Shown: positions 9,044-17,646, counted from the first letter of the stretch. The stretch is DNA of 64,000 nucleotides from Virgibacillus necropolis (GCF_002224365.1 NZ_CP022437.1:1550001-1614000); one strand, 5' to 3'. Made by a program: numbers and translations. The notes: a model not told the origin generated them from the sequence alone.

Positions 9044-9628
9044 ATGAATAATGTAAAAGAAGTTCGCACTGCTACACATGATATTGACCCAATTTATTTG
9101 CAAAGATGGTCACCACGATCATTTCAAAATAAAGAGGTACCAGAAAATCTACTTCACGGAATATTTGAAGCTGCACGATGGGCACCTTCCGCAGCAAACA
9201 TGCAACCATGGCATTTTGTAGTGGCGCGTAATGATCAAGATCGCGCAAAATTTCATTCCTTTATTTTCGATAATAATGTGGAATGGTGTAAAAACGCACC
9301 TGTACTAATAGCTATTACTTCAAAAATGGATTCAGAACGATTTGGGGATAACGTAACACATGCCTTTGATACCGGAGCTGCTTGGGGTTACCTGGCGTTA
9401 GAAGCAACTCGTAAAGGATTAGCCACACATGGCATGGGTGGTTTCGATAGAGACAAGGCAAGAGAAGTATTGCAAGTTCCAGATAATTATGCAATTCAAG
9501 CTATTATCGCACTTGGCTATAAAGGTGAAAAGGAATTGTTAGAAGAAAAGTTTCATGAACGAGAAAAGCCTTCCAATCGTAAAGAGGTAGACGAGTTTAT
9601 TTCAGAAGGTATGTTTACAAAAGAATAA
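9044..9628 (+). CDS. Nitroreductase-family flavoprotein
   Basis: A 194-residue FMN-dependent nitroreductase-family protein. Family motifs are RWSPRSFQNKEVP near residue 20, ARWAPSAANMQPWHFVVAR, a mid-protein DTGAAWGYLALEA helix, and the late IQAIIALGYKG. The ATG at 9044 is chosen over one at 9023, because the AAAAAGGAG ribosome site lies inside the extra seven codons of the longer form. Such enzymes reduce nitro compounds, quinones or flavins with NAD(P)H; the natural substrate cannot be read from sequence. It is a single gene with its own terminator. Confidence 0.88.
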   Translation: MNNVKEVRTATHDIDPIYLQRWSPRSFQNKEVPENLLHGIFEAARWAPSAANMQPWHFVVARNDQDRAKFHSFIFDNNVEWCKNAPVLIAITSKMDSERFGDNVTHAFDTGAAWGYLALEATRKGLATHGMGGFDRDKAREVLQVPDNYAIQAIIALGYKGEKELLEEKFHEREKPSNRKEVDEFISEGMFTKE

Positions 9629-9636
9629 GTAAATTT

Positions 9637-9672
9637 AGAGAGCATCAGAAATTACGATGTTCTCTTTTTTAT
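9637..9672 (+). terminator. Terminator after nitroreductase
   Basis: The stem AGAGAGCATC against GATGTTCTCT with one G-U pair, followed by TTTTTATTC. Confidence 0.8.
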
Positions 9673-9739
9673 TCTTATTTAGTAGTTTTAGCCTTGTTCA
9701 GATATGATCGTAAAAAAATAAAGGTTAGTTCCAAAGGTT

Positions 9740-9977
9740 AGTTCCAAAGAGGCCGCTGAAAAGGTTAAATGTAATACAAAATATGAGATTCTACCATCGC
9801 ATCCTCGAATATACTACGCTTTCCGCGGGCGAGTGGCGAGCCTCCTCGGACTGCCGTCCTGCGGGGTCTAGCCGATCTCTTACTTCCCGCAGGAGTCTCC
9901 GTATATTCGAGATACTAAGTTAAAGTGAAAAGTTAAATTTTTAAACCCACCACTTTTTCAGTGGCCTCAGTTCCAAA
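9740..9977. mobile_element. 220-bp MITE-like element with 9-bp target duplication (copy 1)
   Basis: The core 9749-9968 begins GAGGCCGCTGAAAA and ends TTTTTCAGTGGCCTC, which are terminal inverted repeats. It is flanked by perfect 9-bp direct repeats AGTTCCAAA (9740-9748 and 9969-9977). Inside is a GC-rich segment (CTTTCCGCGGGCGAG to CCCGCAGGAGTC) that folds on itself, nested in partial inverted arms. No coding capacity is visible. A second copy, 221 bp long, lies at 55885-56105. A third AGTTCCAAA at 9727-9735 makes a short tandem repeat on the left flank. Confidence 0.8.
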
Positions 9978-10082
9978 CATTAGGTTTAAGTCAGGTTCAT
10001 AACGGTTATACTGAATATGTTAATCCTTTATTTGGAAAATAGTTAATATGAAAACAAATCTACGCTATGGAAAGGACTTGTT

Positions 10083-11591
10083 ATGGAAAAACATACATAC
10101 AAAAACCCCGTATTTTTTATTTCAGTAATCATTGTTACTTTTTTAGTGATATTTGGTGCAATCTGGCCTGAAAACTTTAAGGTTGGGGCTGAAGCGTTAT
10201 TTGGATTTACAACTATTAATTTTGGATGGTTTTATCTGTTAGCAGTATTCATTTTTGTTTTATTTTTATTCGGGATATCCATTACGAAATATGGGAAAAT
10301 TAGACTTGGCCCAGCAAATTCCAGACCTGAGTATCCGTTTTTCACCTGGATTGGAATGCTATTTTCTGCTGGATTTGGTGCAGGATTGGTATTCTGGGGT
10401 GTTGCAGAGCCTATGAGCCATTTTTTTGCGACACCGTTTCCGGGATTAGAAGGGCAAACGGAGGAAGCTGCGAGAGTGGCAATGGGGTATGCCTTTTTCC
10501 ACTGGGGCGTTAGCCAGTGGTCAGTATTTGCAATTGTAGGGCTTGTGATTGCTTTTCTGCAATTTAAGAAGAGCAAAAAAGGGTTAATCTCGACGTCCAT
10601 TAAACCTGTGATAGGTAAGAATAAAAGTGTTGCAACTACAATTGATTCATTAGCTGTTATTGCAACAGTTATGGGTGTCGCAACCTCATTGGGGTTAGGT
10701 ATTTTGCAAATGACTGGTGGGTTGAAAACAGTATTTGGTGTACCTGATTCATTGTGGGTACAAATTAGCATAGCTGGTGTGATGTTGTTGACCTATTTAC
10801 TTTCTTCCAGCACGGGCCTCAACAAAGGAATTAAGTATTTAAGCAATTTAAACTTGGGACTTTGTCTATTACTACTAGTTTTTGTGTTTTTTACTGGACC
10901 AACCGTATTTATATTGAATACCTTTGTACTGGGTTTAGGTGATTATTTTACAAACTTTGTGCAATATAGTTTACGTCTATCACCTTATACTGGTGGAACG
11001 TGGGTTCGTGAATGGACTATTTTCTATTGGGCATGGGCAATTGCTTGGTCACCCTTCGTTGGTGCATTTGTAGCTCGTGTATCAAAAGGTAGAAGTATCA
11101 GAGAATTTGTATTTGGTGTCTTAATTGTTCCTCCCGCGATCGCGTGTTTATGGATTGCCGCATTTGGTGGGACGGCTTTATTTAGTGATTTAAATAATGG
11201 TACTGCTATTGCTGAAGCGGTTAATAAAGATTTAGCAGTAGCGCTATTTCAGACATTTGGTGGTTTACCATTAACAGATATTATGTCTGTATTGGCCATA
11301 TTTCTAATCTTTACTTTCTTAGTTACGTCAGCCGATTCAGCGACATATATATTAGGGAGCATGACATCAAGAGGAAGTCTTAATCCTGGTCTAACAGGTA
11401 AGATAATTTGGGGTATATTAATTACCGCCATTGCAGTAGTGTTAATAATAGCGGGTGGATTAAGTGCACTACAAACTGCATCGCTCGTATCTGCATTACC
11501 TTTTACCGTAATACTGATACTAATGCTCATATCGTTTGTAAGGATGCTTAAGGTTGAACAACTTCCGCATAAAACTAAACAAAAAAATTAA
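10083..11591 (+). CDS. BCCT-family betaine/osmolyte transporter
   Basis: A 502-residue transporter with twelve predicted membrane helices of the betaine-choline-carnitine family (OpuD-like). Family signatures are SAGFGAGLVFWGVAEPMSHF in helix 3, the substrate-cage segment WAWAIAWSPFVGAFVAR in helix 8, and TSADSATYILGSMTS near the end. Such carriers use Na+ to take up compatible solutes under salt stress. The exact substrate is unknown. It is a single gene behind a weak ribosome site (GGAAAGGA), downstream of the MITE-like element, and shares a bidirectional terminator with the convergent yitT-like gene. Confidence 0.93.
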   Translation: MEKHTYKNPVFFISVIIVTFLVIFGAIWPENFKVGAEALFGFTTINFGWFYLLAVFIFVLFLFGISITKYGKIRLGPANSRPEYPFFTWIGMLFSAGFGAGLVFWGVAEPMSHFFATPFPGLEGQTEEAARVAMGYAFFHWGVSQWSVFAIVGLVIAFLQFKKSKKGLISTSIKPVIGKNKSVATTIDSLAVIATVMGVATSLGLGILQMTGGLKTVFGVPDSLWVQISIAGVMLLTYLLSSSTGLNKGIKYLSNLNLGLCLLLLVFVFFTGPTVFILNTFVLGLGDYFTNFVQYSLRLSPYTGGTWVREWTIFYWAWAIAWSPFVGAFVARVSKGRSIREFVFGVLIVPPAIACLWIAAFGGTALFSDLNNGTAIAEAVNKDLAVALFQTFGGLPLTDIMSVLAIFLIFTFLVTSADSATYILGSMTSRGSLNPGLTGKIIWGILITAIAVVLIIAGGLSALQTASLVSALPFTVILILMLISFVRMLKVEQLPHKTKQKN

Positions 11592-11598
11592 TCATTGC

Positions 11599-11634
11599 AT
11601 ACAGTTAAAGGACTCCCTTTAACTGTATTTTTCT
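11599..11634. terminator. Bidirectional terminator
   Basis: The stem ACAGTTAAAG against CTTTAACTGT with flanking A/T runs lies between the BCCT gene and the convergent membrane protein gene. Confidence 0.8.
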
Positions 11635-12209
11635 TATGAATTGGGCTTAGTAATTGAGGTGGCCACTGATGTTGTAATGCCAACTACAACTATCATAATC
11701 CCAGAGTAAAAGATATGCGCATTTGGAATGAGAAGCCACCCCAAAAAGATAACAATTACATCAATAATAAAAATTAATATGCCGACATTAATTGCAGTCG
11801 TTTTTGAAATCATTAATGCCAGTAAATCTGTTCCACCTGCACTTGATTTTGTCGCTAACATAAAACTTATTCCTATACCGATTAGGATACCTCCGCCAAT
11901 CGACGAAATCAAGATTGGGTTAGAAAAAATGTGTGATAAAGGATGAAATAAATCGATAAAGAAAGAGCTAATTAATAGCCCATGTAAACCATTATAAAAA
12001 TAAGGTCTATCATATTTCCACGCAAAGAGGTAGATAGGTAGGCTTAAAACGATAATTGTTAAACCTGGTTTTAACCCGAGTGTGTATTTTGCAATTAATC
12101 CAATTCCAATTATGCCGCCATCAAGTAAGTGATTAGGGATAATAAATAAATTGATCCCAAGTGCGATCAATAAACTTCCAAAGAGAATAAATACCGATTT
12201 TTTAAGCAT
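11634..12209 (-). CDS. YitT-family membrane protein, short form
   Basis: A 191-residue membrane protein of the YitT (DUF161) family, with about five to six helices and the family motif SFMLATKSSAGGTDLLALM. The first half (GINLFIIPNHLLDGGIIGIGL) is also typical. It ends at the last helix and lacks the C-terminal DUF2179 domain of most YitT-family proteins. The ATG at 12209 is preferred to a GTG twelve bases upstream, because the GGGTGG ribosome site lies seven to eight bases before the ATG. Function is unknown. It is a single gene facing the BCCT gene. Confidence 0.8.
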   Translation of the reverse strand: MLKKSVFILFGSLLIALGINLFIIPNHLLDGGIIGIGLIAKYTLGLKPGLTIIVLSLPIYLFAWKYDRPYFYNGLHGLLISSFFIDLFHPLSHIFSNPILISSIGGGILIGIGISFMLATKSSAGGTDLLALMISKTTAINVGILIFIIDVIVIFLGWLLIPNAHIFYSGIMIVVVGITTSVATSITKPNS

Positions 12210-12336
12210 GTAAGATTCCACCCTTGTCCAAAAAACTCTATCTGTAAATATATGCTTTATAGTTGGGAAATATAAACAGACTTGTCTTTCCGTTTAGCTT
12301 ATAATTTATCAAAAGTAGCTGATACCTAAAGATAAC

Positions 12337-12380
12337 AGGAGGTGAAATCCTTGTATTTTTAAATGCAAGGATAATAATTG
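12337..12380 (+). promoter_or_regulatory. Hairpin-spaced ribosome binding site
   Basis: A near-perfect AGGAGGTGA (12337-12345) lies 32 bases before the TTG start of the next gene, too far for normal use. Between them ATCCTTG (12347-12353) pairs perfectly with CAAGGAT (12366-12372). If this hairpin forms, the Shine-Dalgarno is brought to about nine unpaired bases from the start codon. The only in-range start for the linear Shine-Dalgarno is a TTG opening a three-codon ORF. Confidence 0.6.
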
Positions 12381-13661
12381 GAAATAATTAATTTACTGTT
12401 GGTTGTCATTTTAATTGCTTTGACAGCGTTCTTTGTGGCAACCGAATTTGCAATCGTAAAGGTTCGTTCTACACGTTTGGATCACTTAATAGCGGAGGGT
12501 AATAAAAGCGCAGTACATGCAAAAAAATTGGTGGATAATTTAGATGCTTATTTATCTGCATGTCAATTAGGGATAACAGTAACCGCTTTAGGTCTAGGTT
12601 GGCTAGGGGAGCCTACTGTAAAACATCTTTTAGATCCAATTTTTATTGATCTTGGACTTGACTCTGGAATTTCGGATGTACTATCGTTTGTTATTGCATT
12701 CGGTGTTATTACATTTCTACATGTTGTAATAGGGGAACTCGCTCCTAAAACGATTGCGATTCAAAAAGCTGAAATGATTACATTACTCTTATCGCGACCA
12801 TTAATATTCTTTTATAAGGTAATGTACCCCTTCATCTGGCTATTAAATGGATCTGCGAGAATTTTTATTCGTTTGTTCGGTTTCAGGCCTGTAAACGAAC
12901 ATGAAGCTGCACACTCAGAAGAGGAACTTAGGCTAATTCTTTCTCAAAGCTATAAAAGTGGGGAAATAAATCAGGAAGAAATGACATATGTTACTAACAT
13001 TTTTGAATTCGATGATCGAGTTGCAAAAGAAATTATGATTCCTCGGACGGAAATGATATGTTTTTTTATAGAAGATAGCTTTAATGAAAATCTTGACGTA
13101 ATAAAAGAAGGACAATTTACCCGATATCCAGTGGCAGATGAAGACAAGGATCATATAGTAGGACTGGTGAATATTAAAGAGATATTCAGAGGTCACATTC
13201 ACAAGGAAAAAGAGTCATTAGATGAATATATTCGACCAATTCTTCATGTAACAGAAGCAACACCAATCAAACAAGTTCTAATTCAAATGCAAGAAGAGCG
13301 TATTCACATGGCAATTGTTATTGATGAATATGGTGGAACAGCAGGTTTGATAACCGTTGAAGATATATTAGAAGAAATCGTAGGGGATATTCGCGATGAA
13401 TTTGATGTGAATGAAAAGCCGATGATTGAAAAAATAGATGATACTACTACTTTGGTAGATGGGAAATTTCTATTAGATGATGTTAATGAGTTATTTGGTA
13501 TTCACCTGGCAGATGATGAGGTAGATACGATTGGCGGCTGGATTATCACACATAATCTTGATGCCGAAAGAGGAACTATCATTAATTTTGAGGATCACCA
13601 GTTTATTATAGAGGAGATTGATGGATATCAAATTAAGAAAATAAAAATTGTGAAAAGCTAA
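12378..13661 (+). CDS. CNNM/HlyC-CorC family transporter-like protein
   Basis: A 427-residue protein. The DUF21/CNNM membrane domain (about 1-190; TAFFVATEFAIVKVRSTRLD, VIGELAPKTIAIQKAE) is followed by a CBS-domain pair at about 200-335 (IMIPRTEMICF, IDEYGGTAGLITVEDILEEI) and a CorC_HlyC C-terminal domain with GGWIITHNL. The family is linked to Mg2+ or Na+ homeostasis; hemolysin is a legacy name. The TTG start is fixed by homology of MEIINLLLVVILIAL to the family N-terminus. Its ribosome site is unusual, with a hairpin in the spacer. A terminator follows. Confidence 0.92.
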   Translation: MEIINLLLVVILIALTAFFVATEFAIVKVRSTRLDHLIAEGNKSAVHAKKLVDNLDAYLSACQLGITVTALGLGWLGEPTVKHLLDPIFIDLGLDSGISDVLSFVIAFGVITFLHVVIGELAPKTIAIQKAEMITLLLSRPLIFFYKVMYPFIWLLNGSARIFIRLFGFRPVNEHEAAHSEEELRLILSQSYKSGEINQEEMTYVTNIFEFDDRVAKEIMIPRTEMICFFIEDSFNENLDVIKEGQFTRYPVADEDKDHIVGLVNIKEIFRGHIHKEKESLDEYIRPILHVTEATPIKQVLIQMQEERIHMAIVIDEYGGTAGLITVEDILEEIVGDIRDEFDVNEKPMIEKIDDTTTLVDGKFLLDDVNELFGIHLADDEVDTIGGWIITHNLDAERGTIINFEDHQFIIEEIDGYQIKKIKIVKS

Positions 13662-13708
13662 TACTATAAACGCTCACTATTGGTGTGGTTCAAGCGAAAG
13701 CGCAAATA

Positions 13709-13750
13709 AATGCCCAGGAGAAAATATATTCTCCTAGGCATTTTATTATT
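13709..13750. terminator. Terminator after the CNNM gene
   Basis: The stem AATGCCCAGGAGA against TCTCCTAGGCATT with one mismatch, followed by TTATTATT. It lies between convergent genes and could serve both. Confidence 0.8.
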
Positions 13751-13800
13751 AGAGGAGTGTCTACCAATAGAAGGAAATGGAATGTAGTATTTCTCACAAG

Positions 13801-14157
13801 TTAAAATTCATCGCTTAGAAAAACGATTATCATATATACAAAAAAGAATGATACGAGTAACGAACTTAAGATGTAGGTGAATGCTTGCCTGTATTTTCTA
13901 TTCAAAATCAACTGCAATGTCTCGTTTCCAAAGGTTGAAAAGGTTGTGAATGCTCCGCAGAATCCAACGCCTAGCAACATCCAGGTCCAATCTGCTAGTT
14001 GATTTTCCATATGTAAATGGAATAGGAATCCTAATAAAATGGATCCTAAACTATTAGCAATCCACGTTCCTATCAGGTGTTTATTTGCTTTGATGGAAAT
14101 GTGGAAACGAAGGATACTTCCAAAGAATCCCCCCATAGCGACTAGTATAATAGTCAT
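13801..14157 (-). CDS. crcB: CrcB/Fluc fluoride channel, second subunit
   Basis: A 118-residue four-helix membrane protein of the Fluc (CrcB) family, which exports fluoride as dual-topology dimers. Signatures are GGFFGSILRFHIS, IANSLGSILLGFLF and GVGFCGAFTTFSTFGNET; the FTTFSTF stretch contains the conserved pore Phe/Thr residues. It starts two bases after the stop codon of the upstream crcB copy. The pair probably forms an obligate heterodimer, as in other Bacilli with tandem copies. No fluoride riboswitch was recognised nearby. Confidence 0.93.
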   Translation of the reverse strand: MTIILVAMGGFFGSILRFHISIKANKHLIGTWIANSLGSILLGFLFHLHMENQLADWTWMLLGVGFCGAFTTFSTFGNETLQLILNRKYRQAFTYILSSLLVSFFFVYMIIVFLSDEF

Positions 14158-14159
14158 AA

Positions 14160-14555
14160 TCAGACACGCTTTCTAGTGGCTAGTCGGTATCCAAAAAAGC
14201 AAAATAGCAGACCACCAAGGATACTAATACTGACGTAACCTATCGCTAATATAAGATTTGATTCGAATAATAACACGGTTTCCACCATAAATGTCGAGAA
14301 AGTTGTAAATGAACCAACCACGCCTGTACATAGGGCTAAGAAAAGCTCGGGCGAGAGCTTTTGCTTAAGCACAGACTGATTTAACAAAAAGCTTAAAAGG
14401 AAGCATCCGATTAAATTTGCTGTTAAGGTCGCATAGGGGAAACCATTTTCAGGTGGGATGAAATAAGAGACACCATATCGACAAACTGCGCCAATCATGC
14501 CACCTATACCTACAGCTACATACATGTTCTGGGAATTTAACGAATCTACCCTCAT
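14160..14555 (-). CDS. crcB: CrcB/Fluc fluoride channel, first subunit
   Basis: A 131-residue Fluc-family fluoride channel subunit with GGMIGAVCRYGVSYF, LTANLIGCFLLSFL and GVVGSFTTFSTFMVET. The ATG at 14555 overlaps the TGA of the preceding zur gene in an ATGA arrangement, which favours it over a TTG further upstream. The extra ten residues before MYVAVGIGG are not usual in the family, so an internal ATG at 14525 is also possible but lacks a ribosome site. It is apparently transcribed with the zinc operon and followed directly by the second crcB. Confidence 0.9.
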   Translation of the reverse strand: MRVDSLNSQNMYVAVGIGGMIGAVCRYGVSYFIPPENGFPYATLTANLIGCFLLSFLLNQSVLKQKLSPELFLALCTGVVGSFTTFSTFMVETVLLFESNLILAIGYVSISILGGLLFCFFGYRLATRKRV

Positions 14556-14965
14556 GCGCTCATGCAGGCTGGACAAAGCCCGTATATTTCAAACTTATGT
14601 CCTTCGATTAGATAGTTCCGAAGCGTGTTTTCTACTTCATGCATCGGGCAAACGTCTATCTCTTTCGTTTTTCCACAATCTTTACAAATAAAGTGGTGGT
14701 GATGATGATGGGTACATGAAATCCGGAAATGTTTTTCCCCATCAAGTTCCGTCGTTTCTAGAATTCCGACCTGATTAAATAGATGTAAATTACGATAGAC
14801 CGTATCAAAGCTAATACCCGCGTAAGTTGGCTCCAGGTAGTTGATTAGATCCTTTGCTGTACGATAGCCATCGGCCTCTGTAAAATAAGTTAAAATATCT
14901 TCGCGTTTAGCTGTTGATTTATAGCCATGTTCCTTAAACTTCTTTATTGCGTCTTCTAGTTTCAT
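14552..14965 (-). CDS. zur: Zur, zinc-responsive Fur-family repressor
   Basis: A 137-residue Fur-family regulator. The winged helix-turn-helix covers about residues 1-80 (STAKREDILTYF, TYAGISFDTVYRNLHLF). The metal site shows a HHHHHHFICKDCG cluster and the structural Zn site is completed by CPAC near the C-terminus. Zur rather than Fur or PerR is inferred from position: it is last in a znuA-znuC-znuB-zur unit whose promoter carries two Zur-box palindromes. It starts just after znuB and overlaps crcB by four bases. Confidence 0.92.
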   Translation of the reverse strand: MKLEDAIKKFKEHGYKSTAKREDILTYFTEADGYRTAKDLINYLEPTYAGISFDTVYRNLHLFNQVGILETTELDGEKHFRISCTHHHHHHFICKDCGKTKEIDVCPMHEVENTLRNYLIEGHKFEIYGLCPACMSA

Positions 14966-14966
14966 A

Positions 14967-15809
14967 CTAATCCACCACTTTCTTTTTAAAAAATTTCTTT
15001 ATTCCAATTGAAATGAGTAAAATAATAATAGAAACAAGCACAATCGTTCCGCCTGGGGGTATGCTGAAATAATAACCAGATAATAATCCTAGAATAACAG
15101 CTAACTCACCAAACACAACAGATAAAATAATGGTTTGTTTAAACCCTCTCGCTAAGCGCATACTTGCTGCTACTGGCAATGTCATTAAAGCTGAAACAAG
15201 CAAAACCCCTACGATACGTATAGAAGCGGCAATAACTAATGCGGTAAGTACAATGAAAAGAAGATGAATGCGCTTTGCATGTATGCCAGAAACACTTGCA
15301 TGTTCTTCATCAAATGATAAAGTAACTAATTCTTTATAAAATAAAACGATAATAAGGATAACAAATAGTGATACACCTAAAATCGATAAAAAGTCTTTTT
15401 GACTCACAGCTGACACTGATCCAAATAGGTAATTGAATAGTTCTGTATTAAATCCATCTGCCAAAGATATGAAAATGACACTTAATCCTACCCCGCCTGA
15501 TAGTATGATGGGGATTGCCAATTCCTGATAGGCTTTGTAAACCCCTCTTAGTTTTTCAATTAAAATCGATCCTAGCACTGAAAAAATCATTCCACCATAA
15601 AGTGGCGTAATAATCGTAGTCGCGAATTTTTTTTCTAATAACAAACCAAATGCAATTCCAGCTAATGTAACATGGGAAAGGGCATCTGCAATAAGTGATA
15701 ATCGTCTGACCACAATGAATGTACCAAGCAATGGAGCAATTATGCCAATTAAAAGTCCAGTTAAAAATGTATTTCTTAAAAATTCGTATTCGATAATATC
15801 TGCTAGCAT
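14967..15809 (-). CDS. znuB: Zinc ABC transporter permease
   Basis: A 280-residue integral membrane permease of the ABC-3 (ZnuB/AdcB) family with about eight or nine helices. Typical segments are FLTGLLIGIIAPLLGTFIVVRRLSLIADALSHVTLAGIAFG, the cytoplasmic coupling SFDEEHASVSGI, and the late VGVLLVSALMTLPVAASMRLARG. It forms the zinc uptake channel with ZnuC and ZnuA. The gene lies 15 bases after znuC and one base before zur, within the zinc operon. Confidence 0.94.
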   Translation of the reverse strand: MLADIIEYEFLRNTFLTGLLIGIIAPLLGTFIVVRRLSLIADALSHVTLAGIAFGLLLEKKFATTIITPLYGGMIFSVLGSILIEKLRGVYKAYQELAIPIILSGGVGLSVIFISLADGFNTELFNYLFGSVSAVSQKDFLSILGVSLFVILIIVLFYKELVTLSFDEEHASVSGIHAKRIHLLFIVLTALVIAASIRIVGVLLVSALMTLPVAASMRLARGFKQTIILSVVFGELAVILGLLSGYYFSIPPGGTIVLVSIIILLISIGIKKFFKKKVVD

Positions 15810-15824
15810 AAAAGTTCCTCCGTA

Positions 15825-16580
15825 TTAATGATCATGTGTCACCACGTTAACCGGATGACCATAAAAATGAGAAAGGTCACGATCTGTTAACGATGAATAT
15901 TCCTCTTTGTCCCCATGGAAATGCATAGTGTTGTTTAGGCAAACGATATCTGTGGCATGTTCAGTCATTATGCCAGTATCATGTGTAACAAGTAACAACG
16001 TGATATTACGCTGTTGATTTAATTGGTGTAATAAATCGTAAAAACGCTGTACATTTTCATTATCTACTCCAACTGTTGGTTCATCTAAAATGAGTAAATT
16101 CGGATCATTGACAAGAGATCGTGCTATAAAAACACGCTGCTGTTGCCCCCCTGACAGATTACCAATATTCTGGTAGGCATATTCACTCATACCAACTTGT
16201 TCGATAGCTTGTAAAATTTTCACTTTATCTTGTTTTTTGAAAAACTTTAAATAACCAACCTGTGCTGTTAATCCCATCGATACCACTTCAAACACAGTAG
16301 CAGGGAAACCTTTATTAAATGAATTGGATTTTTGGGAAACAAACCCAATATGATTCCAAGCTTTAAATTTACCTATTGGTTCTTGAAATAAAGAAATCGA
16401 TCCTGCATCAGGTTTTATTATACCTAGTATTAGTTTTATTAACGTGGTCTTACCACCACCATTTGGGCCTATTAACCCCATGAACGCTCCTTGAGGTATT
16501 TCAAAGTTTATATTGGTTAAAACGGCTTTATTTTCATATGCATAATCTACGTCTTTCATTGAAACAATGGAATCAGTCAT
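15825..16580 (-). CDS. znuC: Zinc ABC transporter ATP-binding protein
   Basis: A 251-residue ABC ATPase with Walker A GPNGGGKTTLIKLI, a Q-loop in FVSQKSNSF, the signature LSGGQQQRVFIARSL, Walker B NLLILDEPTVGVD and the switch His in LLLVTHDTGIM. It energises zinc uptake with ZnuB. The C-terminal tail ends in a His-rich FYGHPVNVVTHDH, seen in several zinc and manganese ATPases. It lies between znuA (16 bases upstream) and znuB. Confidence 0.95.
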   Translation of the reverse strand: MTDSIVSMKDVDYAYENKAVLTNINFEIPQGAFMGLIGPNGGGKTTLIKLILGIIKPDAGSISLFQEPIGKFKAWNHIGFVSQKSNSFNKGFPATVFEVVSMGLTAQVGYLKFFKKQDKVKILQAIEQVGMSEYAYQNIGNLSGGQQQRVFIARSLVNDPNLLILDEPTVGVDNENVQRFYDLLHQLNQQRNITLLLVTHDTGIMTEHATDIVCLNNTMHFHGDKEEYSSLTDRDLSHFYGHPVNVVTHDH

Positions 16581-16596
16581 TTATACACCAGCTTCC

Positions 16597-17565
16597 TTAT
16601 TTAGTCGCTTTATCTAACACTTCTAGGTTGTGCTTCATCAAGGTCAAATAATCCTTATCACTTTTTATGTCCTCTTCTGTTAAAACTGAAAGATTATGAA
16701 TGCGAAGGGCTTCTGCACCAATTTGTTCTTGAATGATTTTGGAAACACGATCAGAACCATTTTGCTCAAAAATGACATACCCTAAATTAAGTTTTTTTGC
16801 TTTGTCAATTATTTGGGTGAGTTCTTTTTGCGAAGGTTCGTCACTTGATGTTACGCCACTAATAGCAATTTGTTCAATACCATAACGTTCTTCCCAATAG
16901 CCGTATGCTGCGTGCGATACAAGAATTTTTTTATTTTCTTTCGATTGTAATGTTTCTCGAAAACTTTTATCTAAAGCGAGTAAATCTTTCTTTAGTGATT
17001 CAAAATTCTTAATATATGCCTCTTTTTCATCCGGATTCAACTCGATTAATTTGCCTTTAATTATACCAGCCATATCAATCATTCGTGCTGGGTCTAACCA
17101 AATGTGCGGATTATGATCGCCGTGACTATGTTCATTATGTTCATGTTCATGTGCATTTTCATCAGCATGATCTTCTTCCATTTCGTCTTCGTCCGTATGG
17201 AAAAGCTCCTCATGCGTACCAAGTTCAATTAATGCCACATCTTCGGATTTTAACGCATCTGCAGCAGTTTCTGCAAAACCTTCCATTCCTGCACCTAAGT
17301 AGATAAATGCATCGCTTGTTGCAATATCCGTCATTTCTTTTGAAGTAGGTTCGTACGTATGTGCATCAACACCAGGCGGATAAACAGACTCCACATTTAC
17401 TGTATCCCCGCCAATACGTTCGGTGGCATATTGAATGGGATAAATCGATGTATAAATTGTCATACCATTTTCCTTATTTGCTTCAGATGACGTTGTAGGA
17501 CTACAACCAGCTATTACAAATGATACTAATACTAATAATAATAGAAAAGTGCTATACTTTTTCAA
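16597..17565 (-). CDS. znuA: Zinc-binding lipoprotein
   Basis: A 322-residue cluster A-I solute-binding lipoprotein. A signal peptide with lipobox FVIAGC is followed by the ZnuA fold. Metal ligands are suggested by the His in GVDAHTYEPTSKEM, NPHIWLDPARM, and the His in LVSHAAYGYWEERYG. Residues about 130-160 form a His/Asp/Glu-rich loop (EDHADENAHEHEHNEHSHGD), the hallmark of zinc-specific rather than manganese-specific members. First gene of the znuACB-zur operon, behind two Zur boxes. Confidence 0.95.
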   Translation of the reverse strand: MKKYSTFLLLLVLVSFVIAGCSPTTSSEANKENGMTIYTSIYPIQYATERIGGDTVNVESVYPPGVDAHTYEPTSKEMTDIATSDAFIYLGAGMEGFAETAADALKSEDVALIELGTHEELFHTDEDEMEEDHADENAHEHEHNEHSHGDHNPHIWLDPARMIDMAGIIKGKLIELNPDEKEAYIKNFESLKKDLLALDKSFRETLQSKENKKILVSHAAYGYWEERYGIEQIAISGVTSSDEPSQKELTQIIDKAKKLNLGYVIFEQNGSDRVSKIIQEQIGAEALRIHNLSVLTEEDIKSDKDYLTLMKHNLEVLDKATK

Positions 17566-17602
17566 AGACGTTTCCCCCTCTAACTTGATTACTCAAAATA
17601 TC

Positions 17603-17646
17603 ATACCGTAATGATTACGATTTGTAAACAGTAATGATTACGATTT
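17603..17646 (-). promoter_or_regulatory. Two Zur-box palindromes before znuA
   Basis: Two GTAATGATTAC palindromes, ACCGTAATGATTACGATT (17605-17622) and CAGTAATGATTACGATT (17629-17645), match the Bacillus Zur-box core TCGTAATnATTACGA read on either strand. Their centres are about 22 bp apart, roughly two helical turns, so two Zur dimers could sit on the same DNA face. They lie 40-80 bases before the znuA start. Confidence 0.8.

Noticed and set aside
10232-10771. 179-codon open frame on the minus strand inside the BCCT gene
   Set aside because: Antisense shadow of a clearly homologous transporter; no ribosome site and no family resemblance.
13661-14600. Fluoride riboswitch for the crcB pair
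   Set aside because: None of the conserved fluoride-riboswitch words was found; the genes follow zur without a leader.
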